A stretch of 64,000 bases of DNA from Alcaligenes sp. SDU_A2. GTDB taxonomy: Bacteria; Pseudomonadota; Gammaproteobacteria; Burkholderiales; Burkholderiaceae_B. The position numbers and the translations under genes are program-made. Below, one piece after another: positions 36,598 through 48,566 of this stretch (its first letter is position 1; each line of letters begins with the position of its first letter). The stretch lies in assembly GCF_038237375.1 (NCBI RefSeq), contig NZ_CP151273.1, forward strand, positions 3,100,001-3,164,000. The letters are read 5' to 3'. The notes beneath the pieces were generated by a model. That model ran no database searches, was not told the DNA's origin, and saw nothing but the letters and a program-made list of their open reading frames with translations.

Positions 36598-38046
36598 TCA
36601 ACGTACGGCCAGCCACTTGATCACGGCATCGAAAAAAGGCCGCGCAGAGGCCGAACGCTCGTCATTGACCATCATGACGACAATATACCGCTTTCCGCTG
36701 GCCCCCAGCACGTAGCCGGCCAGAGCCCGGCTGTCGCGCAGCGTGCCGGTCTTTAAATGGGCACGGCCCTGGACTTCATCATCGCGTAGACGTCCACGCA
36801 CAGTACCGTCCACGCCCGAAATGGCGAACGAAGAAATATATTCCGGCATCCAGTTCGAGCGCCAGGCGACCTTGAGCATATCGGCCATGCCGCCAGCGGT
36901 GATGCGGCCATTGCGCGACAGGCCGGAACCATTGTCCACAACCCAGCCGCGTGTATCCACGCCTTGACGATTCAGAATGGCCATAACAGCACGTTCGCCA
37001 CTGGCTACGGTGGCACCCTGCCCGCTGGTTTCGGCGCCGACGGTCAACAGCACTGTCCGGGCCATGACGTTATTGCTTTGCTTGTTGACGATGCGGATCA
37101 AGTCCGAGAGCGAACGCGAGTCGTGCCAGGTAATGGCCTGGGCATTGCCCGGAACCCGGCCGGAACGTATATCTCGGGCCAGCGTACCGCCCAGATCGCG
37201 CCACAAGGAGCGGAACAACTTATCGAAAAACTCGGTCTGCGAATGCACCAGACGGTAGACGCTGAATTCCCCGCAAGACGCTGCCGCCTTGCCGCTGACG
37301 CGGATCACTATTTCAGTGCCTTGCGCAGCAATCTGCGTGCCCACAGCCGGAGACCCGGGGCAGGCAGCGGTCGACCACTCGAGCTCACCCTGGACCCGGA
37401 CACCCGGCAGCGGCGGATCGACGATAGCAATCCACTTGCGTGCTTGCTGGTCGGGCTGGAACACCAAGCGGGACGCCCCCAGGCCGACCATCATGGCGTC
37501 GGGGCTGGCATTGTAGGGGCGGTCACCCGCATTGTCGAAGTCGCCCGGGTTAATGGCGACATTGCCGAAAATGGAACGATCCACCACCACTTCCGTCAAA
37601 TTTTTTACGCCGCGCAAGCGCAGTTCGCGCAGCATGTCCCACAGTTGAGGCACGGTCAGAAATGGATCACCGCCTGCCTTGATATATAAAGGCCCTTTCA
37701 AGGTTCCTTGCGCATCCACCTGCAAACCGCCTTGGGCCATTAGCGTGGTACGCCAGGTGTATTCCGGCCCAAGCGCTGACAGGCCGGCCCAGGTGCTGAC
37801 CAGTTTCATGACCGAAGCCGGGTTGCGCGGCTCCTGGGGGTTGACGCCGATCAGACGCGGCCCCTCAGCCTCGTCCACCACGATGGACAGCGCAGACTGC
37901 GGCAGGCGGCTGGCTCCCCATACCGAGGCCAGCTCAGGCGGCAGGGCTTGCGCCCACGCCAGCGTGGCCCCATGCACAGTCAACAAAGTGGCCAAGGCCA
38001 GTTGCTTGCAGCGATTGATTACTGGCTTTGCCATCAGGGCCTTCAT
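36598..38046 (-). CDS. dacB: D-alanyl-D-alanine carboxypeptidase/endopeptidase (PBP4, DacB type)
   Basis: A 482-residue class C penicillin-binding protein of the S13 family. Signal peptide MKALMAKP...TLAWA; active-site motifs Ser78-x-x-Lys81 ([10 protein letters not shown]), Ser324-Asn325-Asn326 ([10 protein letters not shown]) and Lys432-Thr433-Gly434 ([10 protein letters not shown]). A large insert between the first and second motifs is typical of PBP4, which trims peptidoglycan stems and cuts cross-links in the periplasm. The ATG at 38046 follows TTGGAGATGCGCAC. Divergent from queA. Confidence 0.94.
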   Translation of the reverse strand: MKALMAKPVINRCKQLALATLLTVHGATLAWAQALPPELASVWGASRLPQSALSIVVDEAEGPRLIGVNPQEPRNPASVMKLVSTWAGLSALGPEYTWRTTLMAQGGLQVDAQGTLKGPLYIKAGGDPFLTVPQLWDMLRELRLRGVKNLTEVVVDRSIFGNVAINPGDFDNAGDRPYNASPDAMMVGLGASRLVFQPDQQARKWIAIVDPPLPGVRVQGELEWSTAACPGSPAVGTQIAAQGTEIVIRVSGKAAASCGEFSVYRLVHSQTEFFDKLFRSLWRDLGGTLARDIRSGRVPGNAQAITWHDSRSLSDLIRIVNKQSNNVMARTVLLTVGAETSGQGATVASGERAVMAILNRQGVDTRGWVVDNGSGLSRNGRITAGGMADMLKVAWRSNWMPEYISSFAISGVDGTVRGRLRDDEVQGRAHLKTGTLRDSRALAGYVLGASGKRYIVVMMVNDERSASARPFFDAVIKWLAVR

Positions 38047-38203
38047 GTGCGCATCTCCAACGGATCGTTCCGGAAAGTCCAAAGCATACCGAAAGAAAAA
38101 CGCCGGCGAAACGGCGACTTCGGTAAACCAGGGACAAAGCGTTAAAATGATCGGCTTAGCTTACCGGGTCCAGCCTTCCGCGCCCGGGCCTTTACCCCAC
38201 ACC

Positions 38204-40401
<2,198 letters not shown>

Positions 40402-40487
40402 AAGCCGTTTGAGTTCCCGCCACAATCTACCGCTACAATACAGAGTTAGTTTTTACAACCCACACAAAAAGTAATCAGGAGCCCTCC

Positions 40488-40832
40488 ATGTCCGTAGTCG
40501 ACATCTTGACTCTCGTTCCAGCCCAGGCAGCCGCCGGCGGCGAAAACGCCCTGATGGGCATGCTGCCCATCATTCTGATGTTCGTCGTGCTGTATTTCCT
40601 GATGATCCGTCCCCAGATGAAGCGCCAAAAAGAACACCGCAATCTGGTGGCTGGCCTGTCCAAAGGCGACGAAGTCATCACCTCCGGCGGCCTGCTGGGC
40701 AAGGTCAGCAAAGTCAACGACAACTACCTGACCATCGAAGTCGCCAACCTGGCTGAAAAGCCGGTTGAAGTTCTGGTCCAACGCGTGGCCGTAACGACCG
40801 TGCTGCCCAAAGGCACCATCAAGTCGCTGTAA
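40488..40832 (+). CDS. yajC: Sec translocon accessory protein YajC
   Basis: A 114-residue inner-membrane protein: one transmembrane helix (about 22-40, ALMGMLPIILMFVVLYFLMI) then RPQMKRQKEH and a cytoplasmic domain with SKGDEVITSGGLLGKV. It associates with SecDF and SecYEG. A Shine-Dalgarno (AGGAG) precedes the ATG. In order tgt-yajC-secD-secF, as in most proteobacteria. Confidence 0.96.
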   Translation: MSVVDILTLVPAQAAAGGENALMGMLPIILMFVVLYFLMIRPQMKRQKEHRNLVAGLSKGDEVITSGGLLGKVSKVNDNYLTIEVANLAEKPVEVLVQRVAVTTVLPKGTIKSL

Positions 40833-40841
40833 TGCCTCCGA

Positions 40842-40861
40842 CCCCGGACCTCGGTCCGGGG
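40842..40861. other. Hairpin between yajC and secD
   Basis: CCCCGGACC-TC-GGTCCGGGG, a 9-bp stem with no T-run. Possible stability or weak attenuation element in the yajC-secD message. Confidence 0.5.
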
Positions 40862-40892
40862 TTGCCATTTCCGCACCCGCCGTAGATACCCC

Positions 40893-42755
40893 ATGAATCG
40901 TTACCCCATCTGGAAATATCTCATCGTATTGGTAGCACTGGCGATCGGCCTGCTCTATACCTTGCCCAATTTTTTTGGCGAATCCCCGGCCGTCCAGGTC
41001 TCCAGCGCCAAGTCCACTGTACGGGTCGACTCCAGCCTGCTGAGCCAGATCGACGAGCTGCTCAAGCGCAACAATATTCCCACGACGGGTTCGTACTTTG
41101 AACAAAACGGCCCTAGCGCCACTGCGCGCGTCCGTTTTGAATCCACCGACACCCAGCTAAAGGCCAAGGACTTGATCGAGCGCGAGCTCAACAAGAACGC
41201 CGCCACGCCGGACTACACCGTCGCCCTGAATCTGCTGCCCGCCTCGCCTGCCTGGCTGACGGCCCTGGGCGCACACCCCATGTACCTGGGTCTGGACCTG
41301 CGCGGCGGCGTCCACTTCCTGTTGCAAGTGGACATGCAGGGTGCCCTGACCGCACGCTATGACTCCATGGTGGCCGACGCCCGCAGCGTGCTGCGCGAAG
41401 CAAAAACACCCGTCGGCGGCATCGAGCGCGAGGGTCAGTCCCTGCGCCTGTCCTTTGCCTCCGAGCAGGAGCGCGACGACGCCCTGCTGGAACTGCGCCG
41501 TGGCATGCCCGACCTGACATTTACCCACTCCGGCTCGAACGCACTGGTAGGCCGCCTGTCCGACACCGCCGTCACCCAGGTGCAGAACAATGCCCTGACC
41601 CAGAACATCACCACCCTGCACAACCGGATCAACGAACTGGGCGTGGCCGAACCCATCATTCAGCAACAAGGGTCCGACCGCATCGTCGTCCAATTGCCCG
41701 GCGTGCAGGACGTGGCCAAGGCCAAGGAAATCCTGGGCCGCACCGCCACGCTGGAATTGCGCATGGTGGAAGACTCCCCCGCCGCCATCGCAGCCCTGAA
41801 TTCGGGCACAGTGCCCTTCGGCCTGGAACGCTACACCGAACGCGGCGGTTCGCCCTTGCTGCTGCGCCGCCAGGTCATCCTGACCGGCGAAAACCTGCAA
41901 GATGCCCAACCTGGCCGCGATCAGCAGACCCAACAGCCCACGGTCAACCTGACGCTGGACAGCAAAGGCTCGCGCATCTTCCGTGATGTCACCCGCAACA
42001 ATATCAACAAGCGCATGGCCATTGTGCTGTTCGAGAACGGCGTGGGCGAAGTGGTCACCGCGCCTGTCATCCGCAGCGAAATTCCCAACGGCCAGGTCCA
42101 GATCAGCGGCAGCATGAACGCCCAGGAAGCCGCCGACATTTCCCTGCTGCTGCGCGCTGGTTCGCTGGCCGCACCCATGAGCATCATCGAAGAACGCACC
42201 ATCGGCCCCAGCCTGGGCGCGGACAACATCCGCCAAGGCTTTGACGCCACGTTGTACGGCTTTATCGCCATTGCCATCTTCATCATGCTCTATTACCACC
42301 TGATGGGCATGTTCTCCACCATAGGCCTGGCGTTTAACGTGCTATTGCTGTTGGCCGTGCTGTCCATGCTGCAGGCCACCCTGACCCTGCCGGGCATCGC
42401 CGCCATTGCCTTGACCCTGGGCATGGCCATCGACGCCAACGTGCTGATCAACGAGCGCATCCGCGAAGAACTGCGCAACGGCGCATCGCCCCAGCAAGCC
42501 ATCCATCTGGGCTTTGACCGCGCCTGGGCCACTATTTTCGACTCGAACCTGACCAGCCTGATCGTCGGGGTCGCCCTGCTGGCGTTCGGCTCCGGCCCGA
42601 TCCGTGGCTTTGCCGTCGTGCATTGCATCGGCATCCTGACCTCCATGTTCTCGTCTGTGGTCGGCGTGCGCGCCCTGGTCAATCTCTGGTACGGCAACAA
42701 GCGCCGCTTGCAGAGCATCTCCATCGGCCAGGTCTGGAAACCACAGGACAAGTAA
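40893..42755 (+). CDS. secD: Protein translocase subunit SecD
   Basis: A 620-residue RND-superfamily membrane protein that, with SecF, uses the proton gradient to aid late steps of Sec export. One N-terminal helix (about 7-25), a large periplasmic P1 region with LGLDLRGGVHFLLQVDM (132-148) and a later VQLPGVQD motif, and five C-terminal helices from about residue 455 with GMAIDANVLINERIREELRN (D519 region essential in the family) and FDSNLTSLIVGVALLAFGSG. Normal length. Confidence 0.97.
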   Translation: MNRYPIWKYLIVLVALAIGLLYTLPNFFGESPAVQVSSAKSTVRVDSSLLSQIDELLKRNNIPTTGSYFEQNGPSATARVRFESTDTQLKAKDLIERELNKNAATPDYTVALNLLPASPAWLTALGAHPMYLGLDLRGGVHFLLQVDMQGALTARYDSMVADARSVLREAKTPVGGIEREGQSLRLSFASEQERDDALLELRRGMPDLTFTHSGSNALVGRLSDTAVTQVQNNALTQNITTLHNRINELGVAEPIIQQQGSDRIVVQLPGVQDVAKAKEILGRTATLELRMVEDSPAAIAALNSGTVPFGLERYTERGGSPLLLRRQVILTGENLQDAQPGRDQQTQQPTVNLTLDSKGSRIFRDVTRNNINKRMAIVLFENGVGEVVTAPVIRSEIPNGQVQISGSMNAQEAADISLLLRAGSLAAPMSIIEERTIGPSLGADNIRQGFDATLYGFIAIAIFIMLYYHLMGMFSTIGLAFNVLLLLAVLSMLQATLTLPGIAAIALTLGMAIDANVLINERIREELRNGASPQQAIHLGFDRAWATIFDSNLTSLIVGVALLAFGSGPIRGFAVVHCIGILTSMFSSVVGVRALVNLWYGNKRRLQSISIGQVWKPQDK

Positions 42756-42814
42756 TGTGCCCGCGCCGGCGCGCCACCCGCGCCGGACTGGCCCAACAAC
42801 AGGCATAACGCATC

Positions 42815-43753
42815 ATGGAATTTTTTCGTATTCATCGCAGCATCCCGTTCATGCGCCATGCGCTGGTGCTGAACCTGATCAGTCTGCTGACCTTCATCGC
42901 AGCCGTGGTCTTTATCGTCCTGCGCGGCTTTCACCTGTCGATCGAGTTCACCGGCGGCACGGTCATGGAAGTGCATTACCAGCAAACGGTGCAGATCGAA
43001 GATGTACGCAGCTCCGTCCAGTCGCTGGGCTATACCGATTTTCAGGTCCAGAACTTCGGTACCTCGCAAGACATCATGATCCGCCTGCCCGTACAGGAAG
43101 GAAAAGATTCGGCCCAGCAAAGCGAACAGGTACTGCAGGCCCTGAAGCAGCAACACGCCGATGTCGAACTGCGCCGCGTGGAGTTCGTGGGTCCGCAAGT
43201 GGGCCAGGAACTGCTGCACAACGGCCTGATGGCCCTGGCTTTCGTGGTCGCCGGCATCATTCTGTATCTGGGATTCCGCTTTGAGTGGAAGCTGGCCCTG
43301 GCCTGCGCCATCGCCAACTTGCACGACGTGGTCATCATCCTGGGCTTTTTCGCCTTCTTCCAATGGGAGTTCTCGCTGTCTGTGCTGGCCGGCGTGCTGG
43401 CCGTGCTGGGCTACTCGGTGAACGAGTCCGTGGTGGTCATGGACCGTATCCGCGAGAACTTCCGCAAGCAGCGCAAGATGTCCGTGTCCGAAATCATCGA
43501 CCTGTCCATCACGCAGAACATCTCCCGCACGATCATTACCCACGGTTCCACCCAGATGATGGTGCTGTCGATCTTCTTTTTCGGCGGTCCTACACTGCAC
43601 AACTTCTCGCTGGCCCTGACCATCGGCATCTGGTTCGGCATCTACTCCTCCGTCTTTGTGGCCGCTGCCATTTCCATGTGGCTGGGCATCAAGCGCGAGG
43701 ATCTGGTCAAACCCATCAAAAAAGACGAAGGCGGCGAAGTCGTAGAAGGCTAG
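42815..43753 (+). CDS. secF: Protein translocase subunit SecF
   Basis: A 312-residue partner of SecD. First helix about 17-36, periplasmic domain with FTGGTVMEVHY (45-55), five C-terminal helices with VLAVLGYSVNESVVVMDRIR and SRTIITHGSTQMMVLSIFF. The start is 59 bp after the secD stop. Two terminators follow. Confidence 0.97.
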   Translation: MEFFRIHRSIPFMRHALVLNLISLLTFIAAVVFIVLRGFHLSIEFTGGTVMEVHYQQTVQIEDVRSSVQSLGYTDFQVQNFGTSQDIMIRLPVQEGKDSAQQSEQVLQALKQQHADVELRRVEFVGPQVGQELLHNGLMALAFVVAGIILYLGFRFEWKLALACAIANLHDVVIILGFFAFFQWEFSLSVLAGVLAVLGYSVNESVVVMDRIRENFRKQRKMSVSEIIDLSITQNISRTIITHGSTQMMVLSIFFFGGPTLHNFSLALTIGIWFGIYSSVFVAAAISMWLGIKREDLVKPIKKDEGGEVVEG

Positions 43754-43774
43754 GCTGATCTTGCCCGCTTTTCA

Positions 43775-43803
43775 GAAAACCCGGCGCTCTGACGCCGGGT
43801 TTC
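43775..43803 (+). terminator. First terminator after secF
   Basis: AAAACCCGGCG-CTCTGA-CGCCGGGTTT hairpin 22 bp after the secF stop. Its descending arm is also the start of a 28-bp segment repeated in inverse orientation at 44628-44655. Confidence 0.85.
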
Positions 43804-43820
43804 AGACTGCTGACAAACCC
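43793..43820 (+). repeat. Left arm of a 28-bp inverted repeat bracketing copies 4 and 5
   Basis: This segment (reading CGCCGGGTTTCAGACTGC then TGACAAACCC) is the reverse complement of 44628-44655 with one mismatch. The two arms enclose 863 bp holding the second secF terminator and both structured repeats; the right arm overlaps the miaB promoter. Confidence 0.85.
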
Positions 43821-43837
43821 TTGCGTAAAATCCTCTT

Positions 43838-43869
43838 GCCAGCCCTTGAATGTGGGCTGGCATTTTTTT
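43838..43869 (+). terminator. Second terminator after secF
   Basis: GCCAGCCC-TTGAATG-GGGCTGGC-type stem (GCCAGCCCTTGAATGTGGGCTGGC) followed by ATTTTTTT. Strong intrinsic terminator. Confidence 0.92.
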
Positions 43870-43923
43870 GCATTACGTTCGGCTGCCGATGTTCATTGCC
43901 GAACCGGTTTTCTATAGACGCCA

Positions 43924-44149
43924 CTCAAGGCGCACGCTGAACGGGGCAGGCTGACGGCTTGCCGGCGCTGCGCGCCGGTGCCCTGGTCGGTTCGCGGGGC
44001 CGGGCGCGTCGTGAACTCCGGCGGGTCGCTTGTCCGCCGGACAAGCAACAAGCGCCGCCGTCAAACAGCACGACACGTGCCTCCCGTCCTCGCGCCCCGC
44101 CTGCGGCAAGCCATCCGACCCGCCTGCCCCGTTCAGCGTGCGCCTTGAG
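43924..44149 (+). repeat. Structured palindromic repeat, copy 4 (226 bp, forward)
   Basis: Ends 43924-43951 and 44122-44149 are perfect 28-bp inverted repeats. GACGGCTTGCC pairs with GGCAAGCCATC, then the CCGGCGC-TGC-GCGCCGG hairpin, TGCCCTGG, and the core hairpin 44025-44049 (GCC loop instead of CCC), with CGGCGG/CCGCCG below it and AAGCG at 44050-44054. The 966-bp space between secF and miaB contains this copy, copy 5, two terminators and the miaB promoter, but no supported gene. Confidence 0.9.
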
Positions 44150-44290
44150 CGGCTCGAAGCCCTGTTGGCATAGATTTCAACCCTTGGTCTATGGGAGATT
44201 CACGGATAGCAAGACTAGGGGCGACCGAGAGAGCTCCCGCCTGGTAGGGTTGGTCGATGGGCCTTGGGCCTGAAACCATCACGTTGCCAG

Positions 44291-44514
44291 GGTGAGTTCG
44301 GTGGCCCTGATTCGGCGGGCGAGTCAGGGCATTCGCCGCCGACGGCTGGCCGGGACAGGGGGCAAGCCCCGTTCTGTTTGAGACGCGCGCTTGTGGTTCG
44401 GCACGAACCACGCGGCGAGTTAACGGGGCGCCTGTCCCGGCCAGCCGGCAAGGGAACCGGCGCGCAGCGCGGGCGAAGGCCCCAGCCCGCCGAATCAGGG
44501 CCACCGGACTCACC
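44291..44514 (-). repeat. Structured palindromic repeat, copy 5 (224 bp, reverse)
   Basis: Ends 44291-44320 and 44485-44514 pair over 30 bp with one difference. In reverse orientation it shows GGGGCCTTCGCC pairing with GGCGAATGCCC, the CCCGCGC-TGC-GCGCCGG hairpin, GGTTCCCTTGCC, a GGCTGGCCGGGACAGG stem with CCTGTCCCGGCCAGCC, CCCCGTT with AACGGGG, and the core hairpin 44393-44411 (shortened loop) with the AAGCG bulge (CGCTT at 44388-44392). About 140 bp from copy 4, opposite orientation. Confidence 0.9.
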
Positions 44515-44627
44515 TTCTTCGATGTCGTTTCTGCTTCGCTCAACGAACGAACACTACATAGGGATGTGTTCGTCCTGCGATCCGAACATGTGTTTGGGCT
44601 GAGCAAACAGACATGGGTTTAACAGCG

Positions 44628-44655
44628 GGGTTTGTCAGCAGCCTGAAACCCGGCG
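44628..44655 (-). repeat. Right arm of the 28-bp inverted repeat
   Basis: Reverse complement of 43793-43820 with a single mismatch. It contains the -35-like TTGTCA of the miaB promoter and stops at the -10 box. Confidence 0.85.
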
Positions 44656-44662
44656 CTATAAT
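44632..44662 (+). promoter_or_regulatory. Probable sigma70 promoter of the miaB operon
   Basis: TTGTCA at 44632-44637 and a perfect TATAAT at 44657-44662, spacer 19 bp (longer than ideal), 58 bp before the miaB start. Confidence 0.55.
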
Positions 44663-44719
44663 GACAAATTACTTATTTTCAAACTGCCCCCGGGATATAC
44701 ACCCGTCACGGCCCCATCC

Positions 44720-46120
44720 ATGACCGACACCACACTGCCTACGCCCGCCGCTGCGGACGCCGCCGCCAAGCCTGCCCGCAAGCTCTTCATCCGCACCTTC
44801 GGTTGCCAGATGAACGAGTACGATTCCGAAAAAATGGCCGACATCCTGAACCAGGATCGGCCGGTGGAACTGACCACCAACCCGGAAGAAGCCGACATCA
44901 TCCTGTTCAACACCTGTTCGGTGCGCGAAAAAGCACAGGAAAAAGTCTTTTCCGACCTGGGCCGCGTCCAGCACCTGAAAGCCCTGAACCCCGATCTGGT
45001 GATCGGCGTGGGGGGCTGCGTTGCCAGTCAGGAGGGCGATACCATCATCCGCCGCGCTCCCTATGTAGACGTGGTATTTGGCCCGCAGACTCTGCACCGC
45101 CTGCCCGAACTGATCGTCAAACGCCGCAACAGCGGCCGCTCTCAGGTGGACATCAGCTTTCCGGAAATCGAAAAGTTCGATGCCCTGCCCCCGGCCCGCG
45201 TCGAAGGCTACTCCGCTTTTGTATCGATTATGGAAGGCTGCAGCAAATACTGCAGCTTCTGTGTCGTACCCTACACGCGCGGCCCCGAAGTCTCACGCCC
45301 GTTCGACGACGTGCTCATGGAAATTGCGGACCTGGCTGACCAGGGCGTGCGCGAAGTGACCCTGCTGGGTCAGAACGTCAACGCCTACCGGGGCCCTACA
45401 GGCGTGGCCGGCGAAATCGCCGACTTCGCCATGCTGCTCGAATACGTTCACGAAATCCCAGGCATAGAGCGCATCCGCTATACCACGTCGCATCCCAAGG
45501 AAATGACCTCGCGCCTGATCGAAGCCCACGGCAAGCTACCCAAGTTGGTGCCCTTTTTGCACCTGCCCGTACAGGCCGGCAGCGACCGCATCCTGGCCGC
45601 CATGAAACGTGGCTATACCTCGCTGGAATTCAAATCGATTGTGCGCCGCCTGCGCGAAGCCCGTCCCGGCATCGTGCTGTCCTCGGACTTTATCGTGGGC
45701 TTTCCCGGCGAGACCGAGGACGACTTCCAGAAAACACTCAAACTGATACGCGACGTCAACTTCGACCAATCTTTTTCCTTCGTCTATTCGCGCCGTCCCG
45801 GCACACCAGCCGCCGACCTGGAAGACACCACCACCAAAGAAGAGAAACTGGATCGACTGCACCGCCTGCAAGCCCTGGTCAACGAGCAAGCCCAGGCCAT
45901 CAGCCAGGCTATGGTGGGCAGCGTGCAACGTATCCTGGTGGAAGGCACCTCGCGCAAAGACGATGCCGAACTGATGGGCCGCACCGAAAATAATCGCATT
46001 ATCAATTTTCCCGGCAGCCAACGCCTGATCGGCCAGATCGTGGATGTACACGTTACGCAGGCCCTGACCAACACGCTGCGTGGCCAAGTGCTGACGCAAG
46101 ATGTGGTGGCAGGCTCCTGA
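44720..46120 (+). CDS. miaB: tRNA-2-methylthio-N6-isopentenyladenosine synthase MiaB
   Basis: A 466-residue radical-SAM methylthiotransferase that adds the 2-methylthio group to i6A37 of tRNAs reading UNN codons. N-terminal MTTase domain with cluster ligands Cys29, Cys66 and Cys100; radical-SAM motif Cys174, Cys178, Cys181 ([16 protein letters not shown]); and a C-terminal TRAM domain (about 385-455, [22 protein letters not shown]). Family length. First gene of miaB-phoH-ybeY-corC-lnt; phoH starts 1 bp after its stop. Confidence 0.97.
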   Translation: MTDTTLPTPAAADAAAKPARKLFIRTFGCQMNEYDSEKMADILNQDRPVELTTNPEEADIILFNTCSVREKAQEKVFSDLGRVQHLKALNPDLVIGVGGCVASQEGDTIIRRAPYVDVVFGPQTLHRLPELIVKRRNSGRSQVDISFPEIEKFDALPPARVEGYSAFVSIMEGCSKYCSFCVVPYTRGPEVSRPFDDVLMEIADLADQGVREVTLLGQNVNAYRGPTGVAGEIADFAMLLEYVHEIPGIERIRYTTSHPKEMTSRLIEAHGKLPKLVPFLHLPVQAGSDRILAAMKRGYTSLEFKSIVRRLREARPGIVLSSDFIVGFPGETEDDFQKTLKLIRDVNFDQSFSFVYSRRPGTPAADLEDTTTKEEKLDRLHRLQALVNEQAQAISQAMVGSVQRILVEGTSRKDDAELMGRTENNRIINFPGSQRLIGQIVDVHVTQALTNTLRGQVLTQDVVAGS

Positions 46121-46121
46121 T

Positions 46122-47118
<997 letters not shown>

Positions 47119-47126
<8 letters not shown>

Positions 47127-47595
47127 CCTGTCCCTAAGCGTCCAATACGCCACATCCTGCCCCGAGCTGACCCGCCCGCGCCTGCGGCGCTGGGTACAGT
47201 GCGCCCTGGACCAGGCATGGGAACGCACCCACCCCGATGACCGCTTCAGCGGCCTGTCGGTCACGCTGCGCATCGTGGATGCCGAAGAAGGGCGCAGCCT
47301 GAACCAGGGCTATCGCGACAAAGACTACGCCACCAATGTCCTGACTTTTGAATATGGCCAAGACCCCGAAGGCATCGTGCACGGCGATATCGTGTTGTGC
47401 CTGCCCGTGCTCGAGCGCGAAGCTGCGGAGCAGGAAAAGCCCCTGCTGCATCATGCCGCCCACCTCGTGGTCCACGGCACATTGCACTCGCTGGGCTACG
47501 ACCACATCGACGAGCAGGACGCCCTGGACATGGAAGCACTGGAAACAACCGTACTGGCCCGTTTGCGCATTCCCGACCCCTACCAGGAGCGCTGA
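47119..47595 (+). CDS. ybeY: Endoribonuclease YbeY
   Basis: A 158-residue zinc protein of the UPF0054 family, needed for 16S rRNA 3' processing and ribosome quality control. The metal motif HGTLHSLGYDH gives His119, His123 and His129; RDKDYATNVLTFEY and GDIVLCLPV are the other family motifs. The ATG at 47119 lies inside the end of ybeZ, indicating coupled translation. Confidence 0.96.
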
Positions 47596-47678
47596 CCAAG
47601 CGTGGACGGCGCGCTCGCTCGTACTCCGGACCCGTTTTTCGGTTATGCTAACTTTTCGATCAACTCGTCCTTCGGACA

Positions 47679-48566
47679 ATGTCAGACTCTGCCCCCGACC
47701 CTGAACCGCGCTCATCCAAGTCCGGTTCTAACAGCCCCATCTCCCGCCTGAGCGCGTTCTTTAACCGACGCAGTGCGCCCGAAGACCGCGAAGAGCTCAA
47801 GGCTGTGCTCGTTTCGGCTCACGAACGCCAGATCATCGACGACGAATCTCTCGCCATGATCGCCGGCACGCTGGACATGGCCAGCAAGACCGTCGCGGAT
47901 ATCATGGTGCCGCGCTCCAAGATCGATATGCTGGACATCGCCAAGCCCCTGGCCGAACTGTTGCCCGTCATCATCGAAACCGGCCACAGCCGTTTCCCCA
48001 TCTACGAAAACGAACGCGACAACATCATCGGCATCCTGCTGGCCAAAGACCTGCTGCTGTCGATTGCCAATCCGGCCATCGATCTGCGACCCTTGATCCG
48101 TCCGGCCGTCTTCATCCCGGAAACCAAACGCCTGAATGTGCTGCTGCACGAGTTTCGCGGCAGCCGCAATCATATTGCCATCGTTATCGACGAACACGGC
48201 GGCACCGCCGGCCTGGTCACTATGGAAGATGTGCTGGAACAGATCGTGGGCGACATCGAAGACGAGTACGACGAAGATGCCGAACAGACCATCTTTCAGG
48301 CCAGCCCCGACAGTTGGCGGGTCATGGCACTGACCGAAATCCCCGACTTCAACGAGGCCTTCAACACCGCTTTGCCCAACGACGACTTCGACACCGTCGG
48401 TGGCTGGTTGGCGTCCGAACTGGGCCACATCCCCCGTCGGGGCGATGTCGCTCAACTGGACAACATCAGCATCACCGTCGTGCGCGCCGATGCCAAGCGG
48501 GCTTTGTGGCTGCACGTCCAACGCGCCGCTCCTGCCCCCGCCGAGTCCGATCTTGCACACGACTGA
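47679..48566 (+). CDS. corC: CorC/HlyC-family protein with paired CBS domains
   Basis: A 295-residue cytoplasmic protein: N-terminal acidic/basic leader, two CBS domains (about 70-190; TVADIMVPRSKIDML, HSRFPIYENERDNIIGILLA, HEFRGSRNHIAIVIDEHGGT), and a C-terminal CorC_HlyC domain (about 205-285, DFDTVGGWLASELGHIPRRG). E. coli CorC (YbeX) was linked to magnesium/cobalt efflux and, through its ybeY neighbourhood, to ribosome function. Overlaps the likely start of lnt by 14 bp. Confidence 0.93.
   Translation: MSDSAPDPEPRSSKSGSNSPISRLSAFFNRRSAPEDREELKAVLVSAHERQIIDDESLAMIAGTLDMASKTVADIMVPRSKIDMLDIAKPLAELLPVIIETGHSRFPIYENERDNIIGILLAKDLLLSIANPAIDLRPLIRPAVFIPETKRLNVLLHEFRGSRNHIAIVIDEHGGTAGLVTMEDVLEQIVGDIEDEYDEDAEQTIFQASPDSWRVMALTEIPDFNEAFNTALPNDDFDTVGGWLASELGHIPRRGDVAQLDNISITVVRADAKRALWLHVQRAAPAPAESDLAHD

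Noticed and set aside
42293-43600. Open frame antisense to secD and secF
   Set aside because: Spans two conserved genes on the other strand and their spacer; no coding features of its own.
43924-44514. CRISPR array or integron attC sites
   Set aside because: No short, regularly spaced direct repeats with unique spacers, no cas or integrase gene, and the stem layout does not match attC ends.
44264-44602. Short open frames across repeat copies 4 and 5 (similarly at copies 1-3)
   Set aside because: They arise from GC-rich palindromes, differ between copies, and have no ribosome-binding sites or conserved product.
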